Below are positions 1 to 7,997 of a stretch of DNA of 64,000 nucleotides, piece after piece. The stretch's first letter is position 1. Each line of letters opens with the position of its first letter. Source of the DNA: Leuconostoc miyukkimchii (GTDB lineage Bacteria > Bacillota > Bacilli > Lactobacillales > Lactobacillaceae); NCBI RefSeq assembly GCF_019656055.1, contig NZ_BPKY01000001.1, positions 248,001 through 312,000 of the forward strand. The letters are read 5' to 3'. A program made the translations under genes and the position numbers. Below the pieces are notes generated by a model that made no database searches, was not told the DNA's origin, and was given only the letters and a program-made list of their open reading frames with translations.

Positions 1-1
1 T

Positions 2-319
2 TATGACCAAAATATGGCACGTACTTGGGCACATATGTTTAATATGTTTATCATGAAACGTGCAGAATACGATGCGTATATTGATTGGCTATTTGATATT
101 TTATTCGCAGTTGAAAAGCAATTGCAAAATGAAGTTGAGCATTGGGACATCTATGAAAAAAGAGTCTATGGTTTTTTGAGTGAACGTCTGCTAGACGTGT
201 GGTTAGAAAAAAATCATGTGAAATATACTGAAGTACCGATTGTATTTATGGAAAATCAGCATTGGGTACGTAAAGGCACGAAGTTTTTGGCACGTAAAAT
301 TGGGTTTGGTCGTGTATAG
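2..319 (+). CDS. DUF4422 polysaccharide-synthesis protein, C-terminal fragment (cut by window edge)
   Basis: The frame is open from the left edge, so only the last 105 or so residues are present. The visible part has the aromatic and acidic pattern typical of the end of DUF4422 proteins (HMFNMFIMK early, then FLSERLLDVWLE around the middle). These proteins are found in capsule, exopolysaccharide and wall glycan clusters and are usually called glycosyltransferases. The methionine at 14 is internal, not a start. The next gene begins 23 nt downstream in the same direction and is also a glycosyltransferase, so they are probably co-transcribed. Family assignment is by recall of the motif; the sugar substrate is unknown. 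Confidence 0.7.
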   Translation, partial: YDQNMARTWAHMFNMFIMKRAEYDAYIDWLFDILFAVEKQLQNEVEHWDIYEKRVYGFLSERLLDVWLEKNHVKYTEVPIVFMENQHWVRKGTKFLARKIGFGRV

Positions 320-342
320 TTTTTTGTTAATGGGGGGAATTG

Positions 343-1308
343 ATGAAACGTTTAATAATTATTGTTCCGGCGTATAATGAAGAGGAGACATTATCCAAAT
401 CTTTGATGACGTTACAAAATGCTTTAAAAAGAATGATTGAACAGCAACGTATTTCAAAAGAAAGCCAAATAGTTGTTGTTAATGATGGGTCAAATGATGC
501 TACATGGCCTATTGTAGAAAAATTTGCAAGCAACACACCATATATTTCAGGTATTAATTTTAGCCGTAATTTTGGCCACCAAAATGCTATTCTTGGGGGA
601 TTGACGGCAGCCCAAAATTATGGGGATATTTTTATCACAATTGATGCTGACCTACAAGATGATGTCGATGTTATGGTTAAGATGGTGGACGCCTATGATA
701 AAGGTTATGATGTTGTATACGGTGCCAGGAATGACAGGGAAACAGATACGCGATTTAAAAGATGGACTGCGGAGACATTTTATCGTGTGATGGAAAAGAT
801 TGGTGTGGAAATGATACCAAATTCTGCGGATTATCGTTTAACATCACGACGTGTAGTAGATCACCTACTAACGTTTAAGGAACAAAATTTGTTTTTACGT
901 GGTATTGTTCCAAAGATAGGATTTCCGAGCACCGTTGTCTATTACGCCCGCAAAGAAAGAGAATCAGGAAAGACAAAATACCCTTTTAGAAAGATGATCA
1001 GTTTTGCTTGGGATGGTATTACTTCATTTTCGATCGCGCCAATGCATGCTGTGTTGGCGATGGGTGTTATAACCACATTTATATCATTATGTATACTATT
1101 GTATACAGGATGGCAGTATTTAGCTGGACAAACTATTCAAGGATGGTCTTCATTGATGGTATCCATTTGGTTTCTTGGTGGCGTACAACTAATTGGAATA
1201 TCAGTCATTGGAGAGTATATCGGGAAAATATTTAGTGAAACGAAATCACGACCACGGTTTATTATTCAAGACAATTTGTTGTCAGGTGATCAACATGAAG
1301 CGCAATAG
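343..1308 (+). CDS. GT2 polyprenyl-phosphate glycosyltransferase (GtrB/DPM1-like)
   Basis: About 321 residues. An N-terminal GT-A fold shows VPAYNEEETL, the nucleotide-binding VNDGSNDAT and the DXD-like DADLQDD around residues 100-107; two membrane helices lie in the C-terminal 90 residues. This order is that of enzymes that load a sugar onto undecaprenyl phosphate at the inner membrane face. ATG 343 was chosen over the TTG at 340 because a GGGGGG ribosome-binding site at 332-337 is well placed. The next gene, a multi-pass membrane protein overlapping by 14 nt, is the expected partner that would use the lipid-linked sugar outside the cell. Donor sugar and acceptor polymer cannot be read from sequence. 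Confidence 0.85.
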   Translation: MKRLIIIVPAYNEEETLSKSLMTLQNALKRMIEQQRISKESQIVVVNDGSNDATWPIVEKFASNTPYISGINFSRNFGHQNAILGGLTAAQNYGDIFITIDADLQDDVDVMVKMVDAYDKGYDVVYGARNDRETDTRFKRWTAETFYRVMEKIGVEMIPNSADYRLTSRRVVDHLLTFKEQNLFLRGIVPKIGFPSTVVYYARKERESGKTKYPFRKMISFAWDGITSFSIAPMHAVLAMGVITTFISLCILLYTGWQYLAGQTIQGWSSLMVSIWFLGGVQLIGISVIGEYIGKIFSETKSRPRFIIQDNLLSGDQHEAQ

Positions 1309-2863
1309 TTTATGGTTAAAAATACCTTCGTTGCCTGTATTAATATTATGCATTGTCTGTGTACTGACAATTAGTTCATCACCCTTGTTTGTAACTAACC
1401 CCTGGGATGATAGTAACGCAATGTTGACAATGGGAAGATCAGTTCTACATGGTATGGTCCCTTATCAAGATATTATTGACCAGAGAGGTCCATTTTTATA
1501 CGCAATATTTACGATTGGGGCGTTCATTAATCAAACAAGTTTCACTGGTGTATTTGTTCTACAGGTCATCAATGTGTTAATTATTTATCATTTATCATAT
1601 AAAATTGTAAAGGATTTAACAGGTATTGTTGCAGTTACACGATGGTTAGCATTATTTGGACCTTTTGCACTGCTGGCTACAAGTTCATTTAGTTTAAGCG
1701 GTTCACCTGAAGAATTTGCTTTTACCTCAGTACTTTACTTACTATATGTTGTTAATCACAATCATCACAATATAGTGATAATTGATTTAAAAACTTTCTT
1801 TTTTTTGGGATTAAATCTTAGTTTGATTTTTTGGAACAAATATTCAATGGTTGGTGCTTTCTGCTTTTTTTTTATTTGGGTAGCGGGCACGTTTATTTAC
1901 CAAAAGAAATTTATTAGGTTGCTAAAAGTCACACTTATTTCTTTAGTTGGCTTTTTCAGTTTTTCATGTTTAGTATTAGGGTATTTTTTCTATCATCATG
2001 CTATTCAAGAGATGATCCAGGTCTACTTTGTGCAAAACATGACATCATATGGTAAGACTGATCAATCCACTTTGATGCAAATATGGAAAATATTTGCATT
2101 GGTTGCTAAGGAGATACGTGGACACTATCTTGTAGTACTAGTCATAGTGGTTGGATGGTTCAAATCACTTTATGATAAAAAAGAAAACATCGTTCTAGAA
2201 ATATTTATTTTTTTAGGAACAATCATTTTTGTTGCTTTACAACATTGGGTAATTAATTATTACAATTTGATTTGGATGCCTTTTTTTGCTATTGCGCTGA
2301 TACGTATTCTGTCGTTTGAAAGCTCTCGATTAATTGATGATGGCAGAAGTGACATAGCAGTTAGTTTTATTATAACAACGGCCATTATAGTACTCCCTTT
2401 TGTCAATAATCAAGACTTGAATCGGTTAATTATTAATGGTGAGTCACAAGCGATTAGTGGAGAGCAATATCGAGCGCAGCCATTATTTGCCAAAATTATG
2501 AGGGAAAAATCGAATGGAAAGGGAAAACCCTCGATATTGATGATTAACAGTTTAGATAAGGGATTTTTCTTAGCATCACAAACACTGCCAAAAACAATTT
2601 ATTGGCATAGGTTAAATATGTCCTATCAACAACTTCCTCAAATGTATCAATCATTTGAGAATGATATGCGTGGTAAAAAAGTTGATTATGTTATTGTAAA
2701 ATTAAATTACAAACCAGCAAACAAACAAAAGTTAGCATATCAACAAATTAGTGATGCAGTTGATCAACATTTAAGGCAGCCATTACTTGAAAACTACAAA
2801 ATTAAAGCGATTACGAAAAATAGTAATAGTGAATTTTTTATTTTATTGCATAAAAACAATTAA
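1295..2863 (+). CDS. Multi-pass membrane protein, probable GT-C glycosyltransferase
   Basis: About 522 residues with roughly ten hydrophobic segments and a C-terminal soluble region of about 120 residues. An early extracellular loop holds NPWDDSNAM and DIIDQRGPF, the kind of acidic loop that carries catalytic residues in GT-C enzymes using polyprenyl-phosphate sugars. ATG 1295 lies inside the end of the upstream GT2 gene and has AGGTGA in front; longer versions of this frame have no ribosome-binding site. The overlap implies translational coupling. Inference: the pair decorates a wall polymer such as teichoic acid, as in three-component glycosylation systems. An O-antigen ligase-type role is possible but less likely from the topology. 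Confidence 0.65.
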   Translation: MKRNSLWLKIPSLPVLILCIVCVLTISSSPLFVTNPWDDSNAMLTMGRSVLHGMVPYQDIIDQRGPFLYAIFTIGAFINQTSFTGVFVLQVINVLIIYHLSYKIVKDLTGIVAVTRWLALFGPFALLATSSFSLSGSPEEFAFTSVLYLLYVVNHNHHNIVIIDLKTFFFLGLNLSLIFWNKYSMVGAFCFFFIWVAGTFIYQKKFIRLLKVTLISLVGFFSFSCLVLGYFFYHHAIQEMIQVYFVQNMTSYGKTDQSTLMQIWKIFALVAKEIRGHYLVVLVIVVGWFKSLYDKKENIVLEIFIFLGTIIFVALQHWVINYYNLIWMPFFAIALIRILSFESSRLIDDGRSDIAVSFIITTAIIVLPFVNNQDLNRLIINGESQAISGEQYRAQPLFAKIMREKSNGKGKPSILMINSLDKGFFLASQTLPKTIYWHRLNMSYQQLPQMYQSFENDMRGKKVDYVIVKLNYKPANKQKLAYQQISDAVDQHLRQPLLENYKIKAITKNSNSEFFILLHKNN

Positions 2864-2897
2864 CCTACCATTTTATAATCCACTCCAAAATCTCGGG

Positions 2898-2928
2898 TTG
2901 AAAAATGAAAAAGTAGATATGATATAAT
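2898..2928 (+). promoter_or_regulatory. Promoter upstream of glf
   Basis: TATAAT at 2923-2928 is preceded by TG one base upstream (extended -10, TGATATAAT). A TTGAAA at 2898-2903 could be a -35 box with a long 19-nt spacer. The predicted start is near 2935. This is the only convincing promoter between the GT-C gene and glf. Confidence 0.7.
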
Positions 2929-2933
2929 AGATT

Positions 2934-2960
2934 GGGTACTTTAATTAGTGCCCTTTTATT
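2934..2960 (+). terminator. Terminator-like hairpin at the predicted glf transcription start
   Basis: GGGTACT (2934-2940) pairs with AGTGCCC (2947-2953) through seven base pairs including one G-T, loop TTAATT, followed by TTTTATT. It could end transcription arriving from the upstream genes, or act as an early attenuator of the glf transcript, because the start site predicted from the -10 box falls on its first bases. Confidence 0.5.
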
Positions 2961-3048
2961 CGGTAGAATAACATCTCAATAGCAACAAAACATTAATTTG
3001 ATACTTGTGCACGTAAAATTAAAATATGTTAGATATAATGGAGACATC

Positions 3049-4239
3049 ATGGTAAATAAATTTAACACCAAAAATTATGATTACTTAGTGGTTGGTGCAG
3101 GACCTTTCGGTATGATTTTTGCTCATGAGGCAGCAAAACGCGGTAAAAAATCATTAATTGTTGAAAAAAGACCATACATCGCTGGTAATACACACACGCA
3201 CGTAGAACATGGTATTACAGTGCATGATTTTGGGGCGCATATTTTTCATACTGATAATAAAGAAGTCTGGGATTATATTCGCCAATTTGCTAATTTTAAT
3301 GGTTATCAGAATCAAGTTGTGGCGAACTATAAGGGCACATTATACAATTTACCATTTAATATGAACACGTTTTACCAGATGTGGGGTACCAAAACACCCG
3401 ATGAGGCGCAAGCAAAAATTGATGAGCAAAAGAAATTAGCTCTGAAAGATTTGGGTGATCGTCAACCACGTAACTTAGAGGAACAAGCTATTTCTCTAAT
3501 TGGTACGGATATCTATGAAAAACTAATCAAAGGTTACACGGAAAAGCAATGGGGCCGTAAGGCAACAGAACTACCTGCTTTTATAATAAAGCGCTTACCC
3601 GTGCGTTTTATTTATGACAATAATTATTTCAATCATCGTTATCAAGGTATTCCGGTTGGTGGTTATACACAAATATTTGAGCGTATGTTGGCTGAATCAA
3701 ACGGTTTAGTTGATGTGTTAACAGATACAGACTTTTTTGATCACAAAGAAGACTTGTTAGCCGAATTCCCACGCATTTTGTATACAGGTATGATTGATCA
3801 GTTCTTTGATTACAAGTTTGGTGAATTAGAATATCGGTCATTACGTTTTGAGCACGAAGTGATAGCGTCAAATAACTATCAAGGTAATGCTGTTATCAAT
3901 TATACGGATGCTGAAACACCATATACGCGTGTAATGGAGTGGAAACATTTAGATGGTTTGGCGGATGAAGGTAAGACGATTATTACAAAAGAATACCCAC
4001 AAGAATGGGATCGTTCAAAAGAAGCCTACTATCCTGTCAATGACGATAAAAATACCAAAATTTACAAACAATATGCCCAAGAGGCGCGTCAAAAGCAAAC
4101 GAATATTATTTTTGGTGGTCGACTAGGTAAGTATCGTTACTTTGATATGGATCAAGTATTCAATGATGCGTTTAATACAGTTCGTCAAGAATTTGATATT
4201 GATGCGAATTTTAATTTTGCACACGACAATATTCAATAA
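3049..4239 (+). CDS. glf: UDP-galactopyranose mutase
   Basis: About 396 residues. The N-terminus carries an FAD-binding Rossmann motif (VVGAGPFGM), and further on there are GAHIFHTD and GYTEKQWG, hallmark segments of Glf. The flavoenzyme interconverts UDP-galactopyranose and UDP-galactofuranose in the cytoplasm. ATG 3049 follows GGAG at 3040-3043; the 17-codon extension upstream lacks a ribosome-binding site and family similarity. A galactofuranosyl/rhamnosyl-type GT2 lies about 1.6 kb downstream in the same direction, consistent with furanose galactose in the wall glycan. Length and motifs are normal for the family. Confidence 0.95.
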   Translation: MVNKFNTKNYDYLVVGAGPFGMIFAHEAAKRGKKSLIVEKRPYIAGNTHTHVEHGITVHDFGAHIFHTDNKEVWDYIRQFANFNGYQNQVVANYKGTLYNLPFNMNTFYQMWGTKTPDEAQAKIDEQKKLALKDLGDRQPRNLEEQAISLIGTDIYEKLIKGYTEKQWGRKATELPAFIIKRLPVRFIYDNNYFNHRYQGIPVGGYTQIFERMLAESNGLVDVLTDTDFFDHKEDLLAEFPRILYTGMIDQFFDYKFGELEYRSLRFEHEVIASNNYQGNAVINYTDAETPYTRVMEWKHLDGLADEGKTIITKEYPQEWDRSKEAYYPVNDDKNTKIYKQYAQEARQKQTNIIFGGRLGKYRYFDMDQVFNDAFNTVRQEFDIDANFNFAHDNIQ

Positions 4240-4280
4240 TAATGCCCATTTGGGCGTACATAAAAGATTAGGATCTGAAT

Positions 4281-5240
4281 ATGATAAAAAAAACATCAAA
4301 TAATCAACTGCAACAATCAAATATATTGTCAATTGTTGTACCTGTGCATAATGAAGAAGAAACAATTCAGATTTTTTATGATGCACTCTCAAATATAAAA
4401 AAGCAATTGACTGCTACCATTCATTATCACTTCATAGATGATGGTTCCACAGATAATACATTGAGTATATTGCGCCGTCTGTCTGAAAGTGACGAGAATG
4501 TTCACTATGTTAGTTTTTCTCGTAACTTTGGTAAGGAATCAGGACTTTATGCGGGTTTACAACAAGCTGATGGTCAGTATGTTGCTGTGATGGATGTTGA
4601 TTTGCAAGATCCGCCTGAATTATTACCACAAATGTTACAAGATGTTCAGAGTGGTGAATATGACGCCGTCGGCACAAGACGTGCGAATCGCAAAGGTGAG
4701 GCTAAATTACGTTCGTGGTTTTCAGAGCAGTTCTATGTTTGGATAAATAAAATTAGTGATACACAATTAGTTGACGGTGCACGTGATTATCGTGTGATGA
4801 CACGACAAATGGTAGATGCGATTTTATCCATGACTGAGAATCAAAGATTTAGTAAAGGAATTTTTAGTTGGGTTGGTTTTAAAACTAAGTATATTCCATT
4901 TGAAAATCGTGAACGTGTCGCTGGAAATACATCTTGGTCATTTTGGTCATTGTTGAAATATGCCGTTGAAGGGGTCGTTTCTTTTTCAACTGTACCACTT
5001 ACGGTTATAACAGGCCTCGGTTTTACATCCTTTGGTTTATCATTGCTCAGTGCGGCTTTTATTATTATTAGGGCTATGGTAAATAATAATAGTGTTGCTG
5101 GTTGGCCATCGATGGTAACGATTATCTTATTTATTGGTGGTATACAGCTTCTTAGTTTGGGTGTCATTGGTCGCTACATTGCGGCAATTTTTTTAGAAAC
5201 GAAACATCGACCTATTTATATTACGAGAGAAGAAAAATAA
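4281..5240 (+). CDS. GT2 polyprenyl-phosphate glycosyltransferase (CsbB/GtrB-like), second copy
   Basis: About 319 residues with the same architecture as the gene at 343: GT-A core (VPVHNEEETI, DDGSTDNT, DVDLQDP) and two C-terminal membrane helices. In Bacillus, CsbB-type enzymes supply undecaprenyl-phosphate GlcNAc for teichoic acid glycosylation. It follows glf after 41 nt, with a short GCCCA-tt-TGGGC hairpin in the gap and AGGA 9 nt before ATG. Having two such enzymes in one cluster suggests two lipid-linked sugars are made; this one has no multi-pass partner next to it, so it may share the GT-C protein at 1295. Substrate unknown. Confidence 0.82.
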   Translation: MIKKTSNNQLQQSNILSIVVPVHNEEETIQIFYDALSNIKKQLTATIHYHFIDDGSTDNTLSILRRLSESDENVHYVSFSRNFGKESGLYAGLQQADGQYVAVMDVDLQDPPELLPQMLQDVQSGEYDAVGTRRANRKGEAKLRSWFSEQFYVWINKISDTQLVDGARDYRVMTRQMVDAILSMTENQRFSKGIFSWVGFKTKYIPFENRERVAGNTSWSFWSLLKYAVEGVVSFSTVPLTVITGLGFTSFGLSLLSAAFIIIRAMVNNNSVAGWPSMVTIILFIGGIQLLSLGVIGRYIAAIFLETKHRPIYITREEK

Positions 5241-5256
5241 TTTTAAAGGATGATTA

Positions 5257-5691
5257 ATGATGAAACGAGTGATTACGTACGGCACGTTTGATATGCTACA
5301 TTATGGCCATATCAATTTATTAAAGCGAGCAAAAGAAATGGGTGATTATCTCATTGTTGCGCTATCAACAGATGAGTTTAATTGGCATTCAAAACAAAAA
5401 AAGACTTATTTTTCATATGAAAAGCGAAAACAATTATTAGAAGCGATTCGCTATGTTGATTTAGTTATTCCAGAAGAATCATGGGATCAAAAAAAATCCG
5501 ATGTAGCGCTATATAAAGTTGATACGTTTGTTATGGGAGATGACTGGGCAGGACAATTTGATTTTGTTCAAGAAGAAACTGATGCAAATGTTATCTATTT
5601 GGCACGTACACCTGAAATTTCTACGACACAAATTAAAAAAGATCTGAACACAAAAGATTTAACAACAGATCATCAATCTAAAGGCTATTAA
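5257..5691 (+). CDS. tagD: Glycerol-3-phosphate cytidylyltransferase
   Basis: 144 residues (143 if the second, adjacent ATG is used). The two signatures of the family are present: the HxGH nucleotide-binding motif in GTFDMLHYGH near the start and RTPEISTTQI, matching the RTEGISTT motif, near the end. It makes CDP-glycerol from CTP and glycerol-3-phosphate, the precursor for poly(glycerol-phosphate) teichoic acid. AAAGGA at 5245-5250 gives good spacing to either ATG. It is 16 nt downstream of the CsbB-like gene, which strengthens the view that this cluster handles wall teichoic acid and its glycosylation. Confidence 0.92.
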   Translation: MMKRVITYGTFDMLHYGHINLLKRAKEMGDYLIVALSTDEFNWHSKQKKTYFSYEKRKQLLEAIRYVDLVIPEESWDQKKSDVALYKVDTFVMGDDWAGQFDFVQEETDANVIYLARTPEISTTQIKKDLNTKDLTTDHQSKGY

Positions 5692-5714
5692 TTTATCACG
5701 TTAAACATTACAGT

Positions 5715-5738
5715 GAACAAAAAAGTCTTTTTTTGTTC
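5715..5738. terminator. A/T-rich hairpin after tagD
   Basis: GAACAAAAAA (5715-5724) pairs with TTTTTTGTTC (ending 5738) around a short GTC loop. It is symmetrical and all A-T apart from the ends. It may be a weak terminator for tagD; no G/C core, so modest confidence. Confidence 0.4.
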
Positions 5739-5798
5739 GAACAAATTAACAAAGACTATCAATATTTAACGTCCTATAGACTCATAAAGAGGAATACA

Positions 5799-6707
5799 AT
5801 GAAAAAAGTAACAGTGTCTGCCGTTCTAGTAACTTATAATCGTATTAATTTACTCAAACAATCAATTCAAAAAATTTTGAATCAGAATACTGAAGCCTTG
5901 AAACATCTTATCATTGTAGATGGCGCTAGTACTGATGGGACACAGGCATACTTAAAGACGTTGGTGGATGATAGAATAAGTACAGTCTATTTATCAAAAA
6001 ATCTTGGTGGCGCAGGCGGATTTAATGCAGGAATACGGCAGTTTTATGAGAAAACAACTGATGATTTTGTTTGGGTTATGGATGATGATTCTATGCCTGA
6101 AGAAGATGCGTTAGAGAAATTGTTAGAGCCAATCTTTGCGGATCCTATGATTGGTTGGTGTGCGAGTAAGGTTGTGTGGACTGACAAACAATGGGCAAAA
6201 ATGAATGTTCCTGGTCCAATAGATGGTGATAAAAAGCGTATCTTTGATGGTGGAGAAAACATACTTGCAATTAAACATGCCACATTCGTGTCAACTATTT
6301 TTAAACGTGAACTAGTCGAAAAAATAGGTTTGCCTCAAAAAGAGTATTTTATTTGGGGAGATGATATTGAATACACTGAACGGGCATCACGTGAGATGTC
6401 TGGTTATCTCGTTCGACGCTCAATTGTCGTTCATGCTAGCAAATATAATGCTAATCCCGGTGATATAGTTAGTGAAAAAACACAATCGCGTTTACCGCGA
6501 TATTTGTATGAGTACCGTAATCGACTATTGACAGCTCGACGGCGGCAGTCGGTCATCAAATACATTAAAACATTAGGGCATACCGTACTTGATTTTTTAA
6601 AAACACTGATTTTACCCAGTGTGCAGTATCGACGACAAAAGCTGTCTCTCATTATCAAGGGAACAGTAAATGGGTTTAAGTTTAATCCGCCTATTGAATA
6701 CCTTTAA
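5799..6707 (+). CDS. GT2 glycosyltransferase, galactofuranosyl/rhamnosyltransferase-like
   Basis: About 302 residues. GT-A features are SAVLVTYNR, DGASTDGT and a DXD-type MDDDS, plus the conserved WGDDIEY in the C-terminal half. There are no membrane helices. GlfT-type and WbbL-type enzymes share this pattern. ATG 5799 has AGAGGA 5 nt upstream; the longer frame from 5733 has none. Together with glf this suggests addition of galactofuranose to a wall glycan, but rhamnose is an equally possible donor. A strong terminator follows the gene, closing the envelope cluster. Confidence 0.75.
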   Translation: MKKVTVSAVLVTYNRINLLKQSIQKILNQNTEALKHLIIVDGASTDGTQAYLKTLVDDRISTVYLSKNLGGAGGFNAGIRQFYEKTTDDFVWVMDDDSMPEEDALEKLLEPIFADPMIGWCASKVVWTDKQWAKMNVPGPIDGDKKRIFDGGENILAIKHATFVSTIFKRELVEKIGLPQKEYFIWGDDIEYTERASREMSGYLVRRSIVVHASKYNANPGDIVSEKTQSRLPRYLYEYRNRLLTARRRQSVIKYIKTLGHTVLDFLKTLILPSVQYRRQKLSLIIKGTVNGFKFNPPIEYL

Positions 6708-6713
6708 CACGTG

Positions 6714-6762
6714 ATGTCGAGTAGATGCTCTGATAGAAATCTACATTATCGGCATTTTTTTT
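6714..6762 (+). terminator. Terminator closing the envelope cluster
   Basis: A two-part stem: ATGTCGA (6714-6720) with TCGGCAT (6749-6755, one G-T) and GTAGAT (6721-6726) with ATCTAC (6739-6744), separated by a 4-nt bulge, then eight T. It ends 15 nt before the next start codon. Confidence 0.85.
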
Positions 6763-6776
6763 GATATAATGGGAAT
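6762..6776 (+). promoter_or_regulatory. Extended -10 promoter giving a probable leaderless csp mRNA
   Basis: TGATATAAT at 6762-6770 directly abuts the T-run of the preceding terminator. Only six bases (GGGAAT) separate the -10 box from ATG 6777, so transcription should start at or next to the initiation codon. No -35 box of note. Confidence 0.7.
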
Positions 6777-7001
6777 ATGAAAATAGGAACAGTAAAAATT
6801 TGGCAAAAAGAACGTGGCTATGGCTACATAACTCCTGATGAAGGTGGCGATGATGTATTTGTTCACTTTAATGGCATTGATATGGACGGCTTTAAGTCGC
6901 TCAATCAAGGTGAGAAGGTAAACTATGTGCTTGTTCAAGGTTTTAAGAATTATCAAGCCGCGCAAGTACATCCAATTATGAAAAAAGCGGCTGATGTGTA
7001 A
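6777..7001 (+). CDS. Cold-shock domain protein
   Basis: 74 residues with the single-stranded nucleic acid-binding RNP1-like (GYGYITP) and RNP2-like (DVFVHF) motifs of CspA-type OB folds. The usual KGFGFI is replaced by RGYGYI. The start at 6777 fits the family N-terminus (MKIGTVKIW; usual MKTGTVKWF). There is no Shine-Dalgarno sequence at a usable distance and the -10 box is 6 nt away, so translation is probably leaderless. That is unlike classical csp genes, which have long structured leaders. The stop overlaps the start of the Nudix gene by one base. Confidence 0.88.
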   Translation: MKIGTVKIWQKERGYGYITPDEGGDDVFVHFNGIDMDGFKSLNQGEKVNYVLVQGFKNYQAAQVHPIMKKAADV

Positions 7002-7552
7002 TGGCTGAACGGGAAAAAATTATCAGTTCAAAAATTGTCTACGAAGGACCAATTTTTAGTGTGGAAACACAGGACGTTGTTTTATATAATGGTCGCCAAT
7101 CCAAGCGCGACGTTGTTAGACATGTTCCAGCGATTGCAATTTTGCCTTTTGTCGATGACAATCACATCATTTTAGAAAAACAATATCGCGCAACCATTGG
7201 GGATTTTATTCTGGAAATACCAGCTGGTAAACTCGATGATCGAGATTTTGATCGACCTGAACATGCAGTTGAGCGTGAGCTCAATGAAGAATTACGTATG
7301 ACTGCTGGGTCAATTAAACGAGTGGTTGGTTTTTTTGAGACAGTTGGGTTTTCTGATGCTTATATGCACATCTTCATTGCGAAAAATCTTAAACCAGTAG
7401 AGGTAGAAGAACAGTTACCACGTGATTTGGGTGAATCATTAGATCTCATAACAGTATCATTTGATGAAATGAAGTCTTTATTCGACGAAGGTAAGCTTAA
7501 CGATCAAAAAACAGTTCTAGCTTTTTTGTATTGGTCATATTTGAGAGGTTAG
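7001..7552 (+). CDS. Nudix hydrolase, ADP-ribose pyrophosphatase-like
   Basis: 183 residues. The Nudix region around residues 80-105 begins IPAGKL and contains the catalytic RELNEEL. Compared with the consensus Gx5Ex7REUxEExGU, the first Glu is Asp and the first spacer is about two residues longer, while the metal-binding REUxEE core is intact. The surrounding sequence (early VYEGPIF, AILPFVDDNHIILEKQYR) is that of the NudF/ADP-ribose pyrophosphatase subfamily, which cleaves ADP-ribose to AMP and ribose-5-phosphate. The start overlaps the csp stop (TAATG), so translation is likely coupled. Confidence 0.87.
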   Translation: MAEREKIISSKIVYEGPIFSVETQDVVLYNGRQSKRDVVRHVPAIAILPFVDDNHIILEKQYRATIGDFILEIPAGKLDDRDFDRPEHAVERELNEELRMTAGSIKRVVGFFETVGFSDAYMHIFIAKNLKPVEVEEQLPRDLGESLDLITVSFDEMKSLFDEGKLNDQKTVLAFLYWSYLRG

Positions 7553-7553
7553 T

Positions 7554-7850
7554 ATGTCTGAGGAATTATCACGTCGCGCAGCAAAAAAAGCTCAAAAAGA
7601 GCGCGAAAAAGAACGTAATCGTGTTGAAAAAAATTATGCGAAGTTACATCCACAACAAGTAACCATCGTGGCACCAGAAACACGTGAAGAAATGCGATTG
7701 ACACGTAAGGGGCGTTACGAGCTTGGATCGGATGGCAAATTAACAGCAGTAGGTAAGTCAAAGCGGCTTACCCATCGTTATAATTTATTAATTGGGATGC
7801 TATTATTACTGATTGTGGCGACTTACGTATTTTTTTTCGTTGTTAATTAG
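7554..7850 (+). CDS. Small membrane protein with charged N-terminal half
   Basis: 98 residues: a highly charged, probably helical first 40 residues (alternating Lys/Arg and Glu), a short linker, and one C-terminal membrane helix from about residue 77. GAGAGG at 7543-7548 gives a good ribosome-binding site and the gene begins 2 nt after the Nudix stop. Topology suggests an anchored protein with the soluble part in the cytoplasm. I do not recognise a characterised family; position before mtnN is the only functional hint. Confidence 0.7.
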   Translation: MSEELSRRAAKKAQKEREKERNRVEKNYAKLHPQQVTIVAPETREEMRLTRKGRYELGSDGKLTAVGKSKRLTHRYNLLIGMLLLLIVATYVFFFVVN

Positions 7851-7888
7851 TTTTGCAAACGTGAAGAAATATCAGCAGTGCTAAATTG

Positions 7889-7997
7889 AAAGGAGATATG
7901 TTAGTGAATTTTAGTTATTAGATACGCTAGTTTTGTTCAAATGTGACAGACAATCGTTTTCTAAATAAGATGATAAAAATTTGTTAGCAATTACATT
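7889..7997 (+). promoter_or_regulatory. Long mtnN leader: SD, 14-bp helix with large loop, then start
   Basis: AAAGGAG (7889-7895) lies about 100 nt before the ATG at 7998. TGTTAGTGAATTTT (7899-7912) can pair along its whole length with AAAATTTGTTAGCA (7976-7989), with four G-T pairs (three consecutive), leaving 8 nt to the start codon. A mini-ORF (ATG 7898, or GTG 7904, to TAG 7919-7921) also follows the SD. The SD is too far away to act without folding. Confidence 0.5.

Noticed and set aside
3034-3039. TATAAT just before glf as its promoter
   Set aside because: It would start the mRNA almost at the ATG, which has a proper SD overlapping that area; no -35. The extended -10 at 2920-2928 is better.
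4241-4280. GCCCA-tt-TGGGC hairpin before the second GT2 gene as an SD-hairpin case or terminator
   Set aside because: No SD lies before it, the gene has its own AGGA, and there is no T-run.
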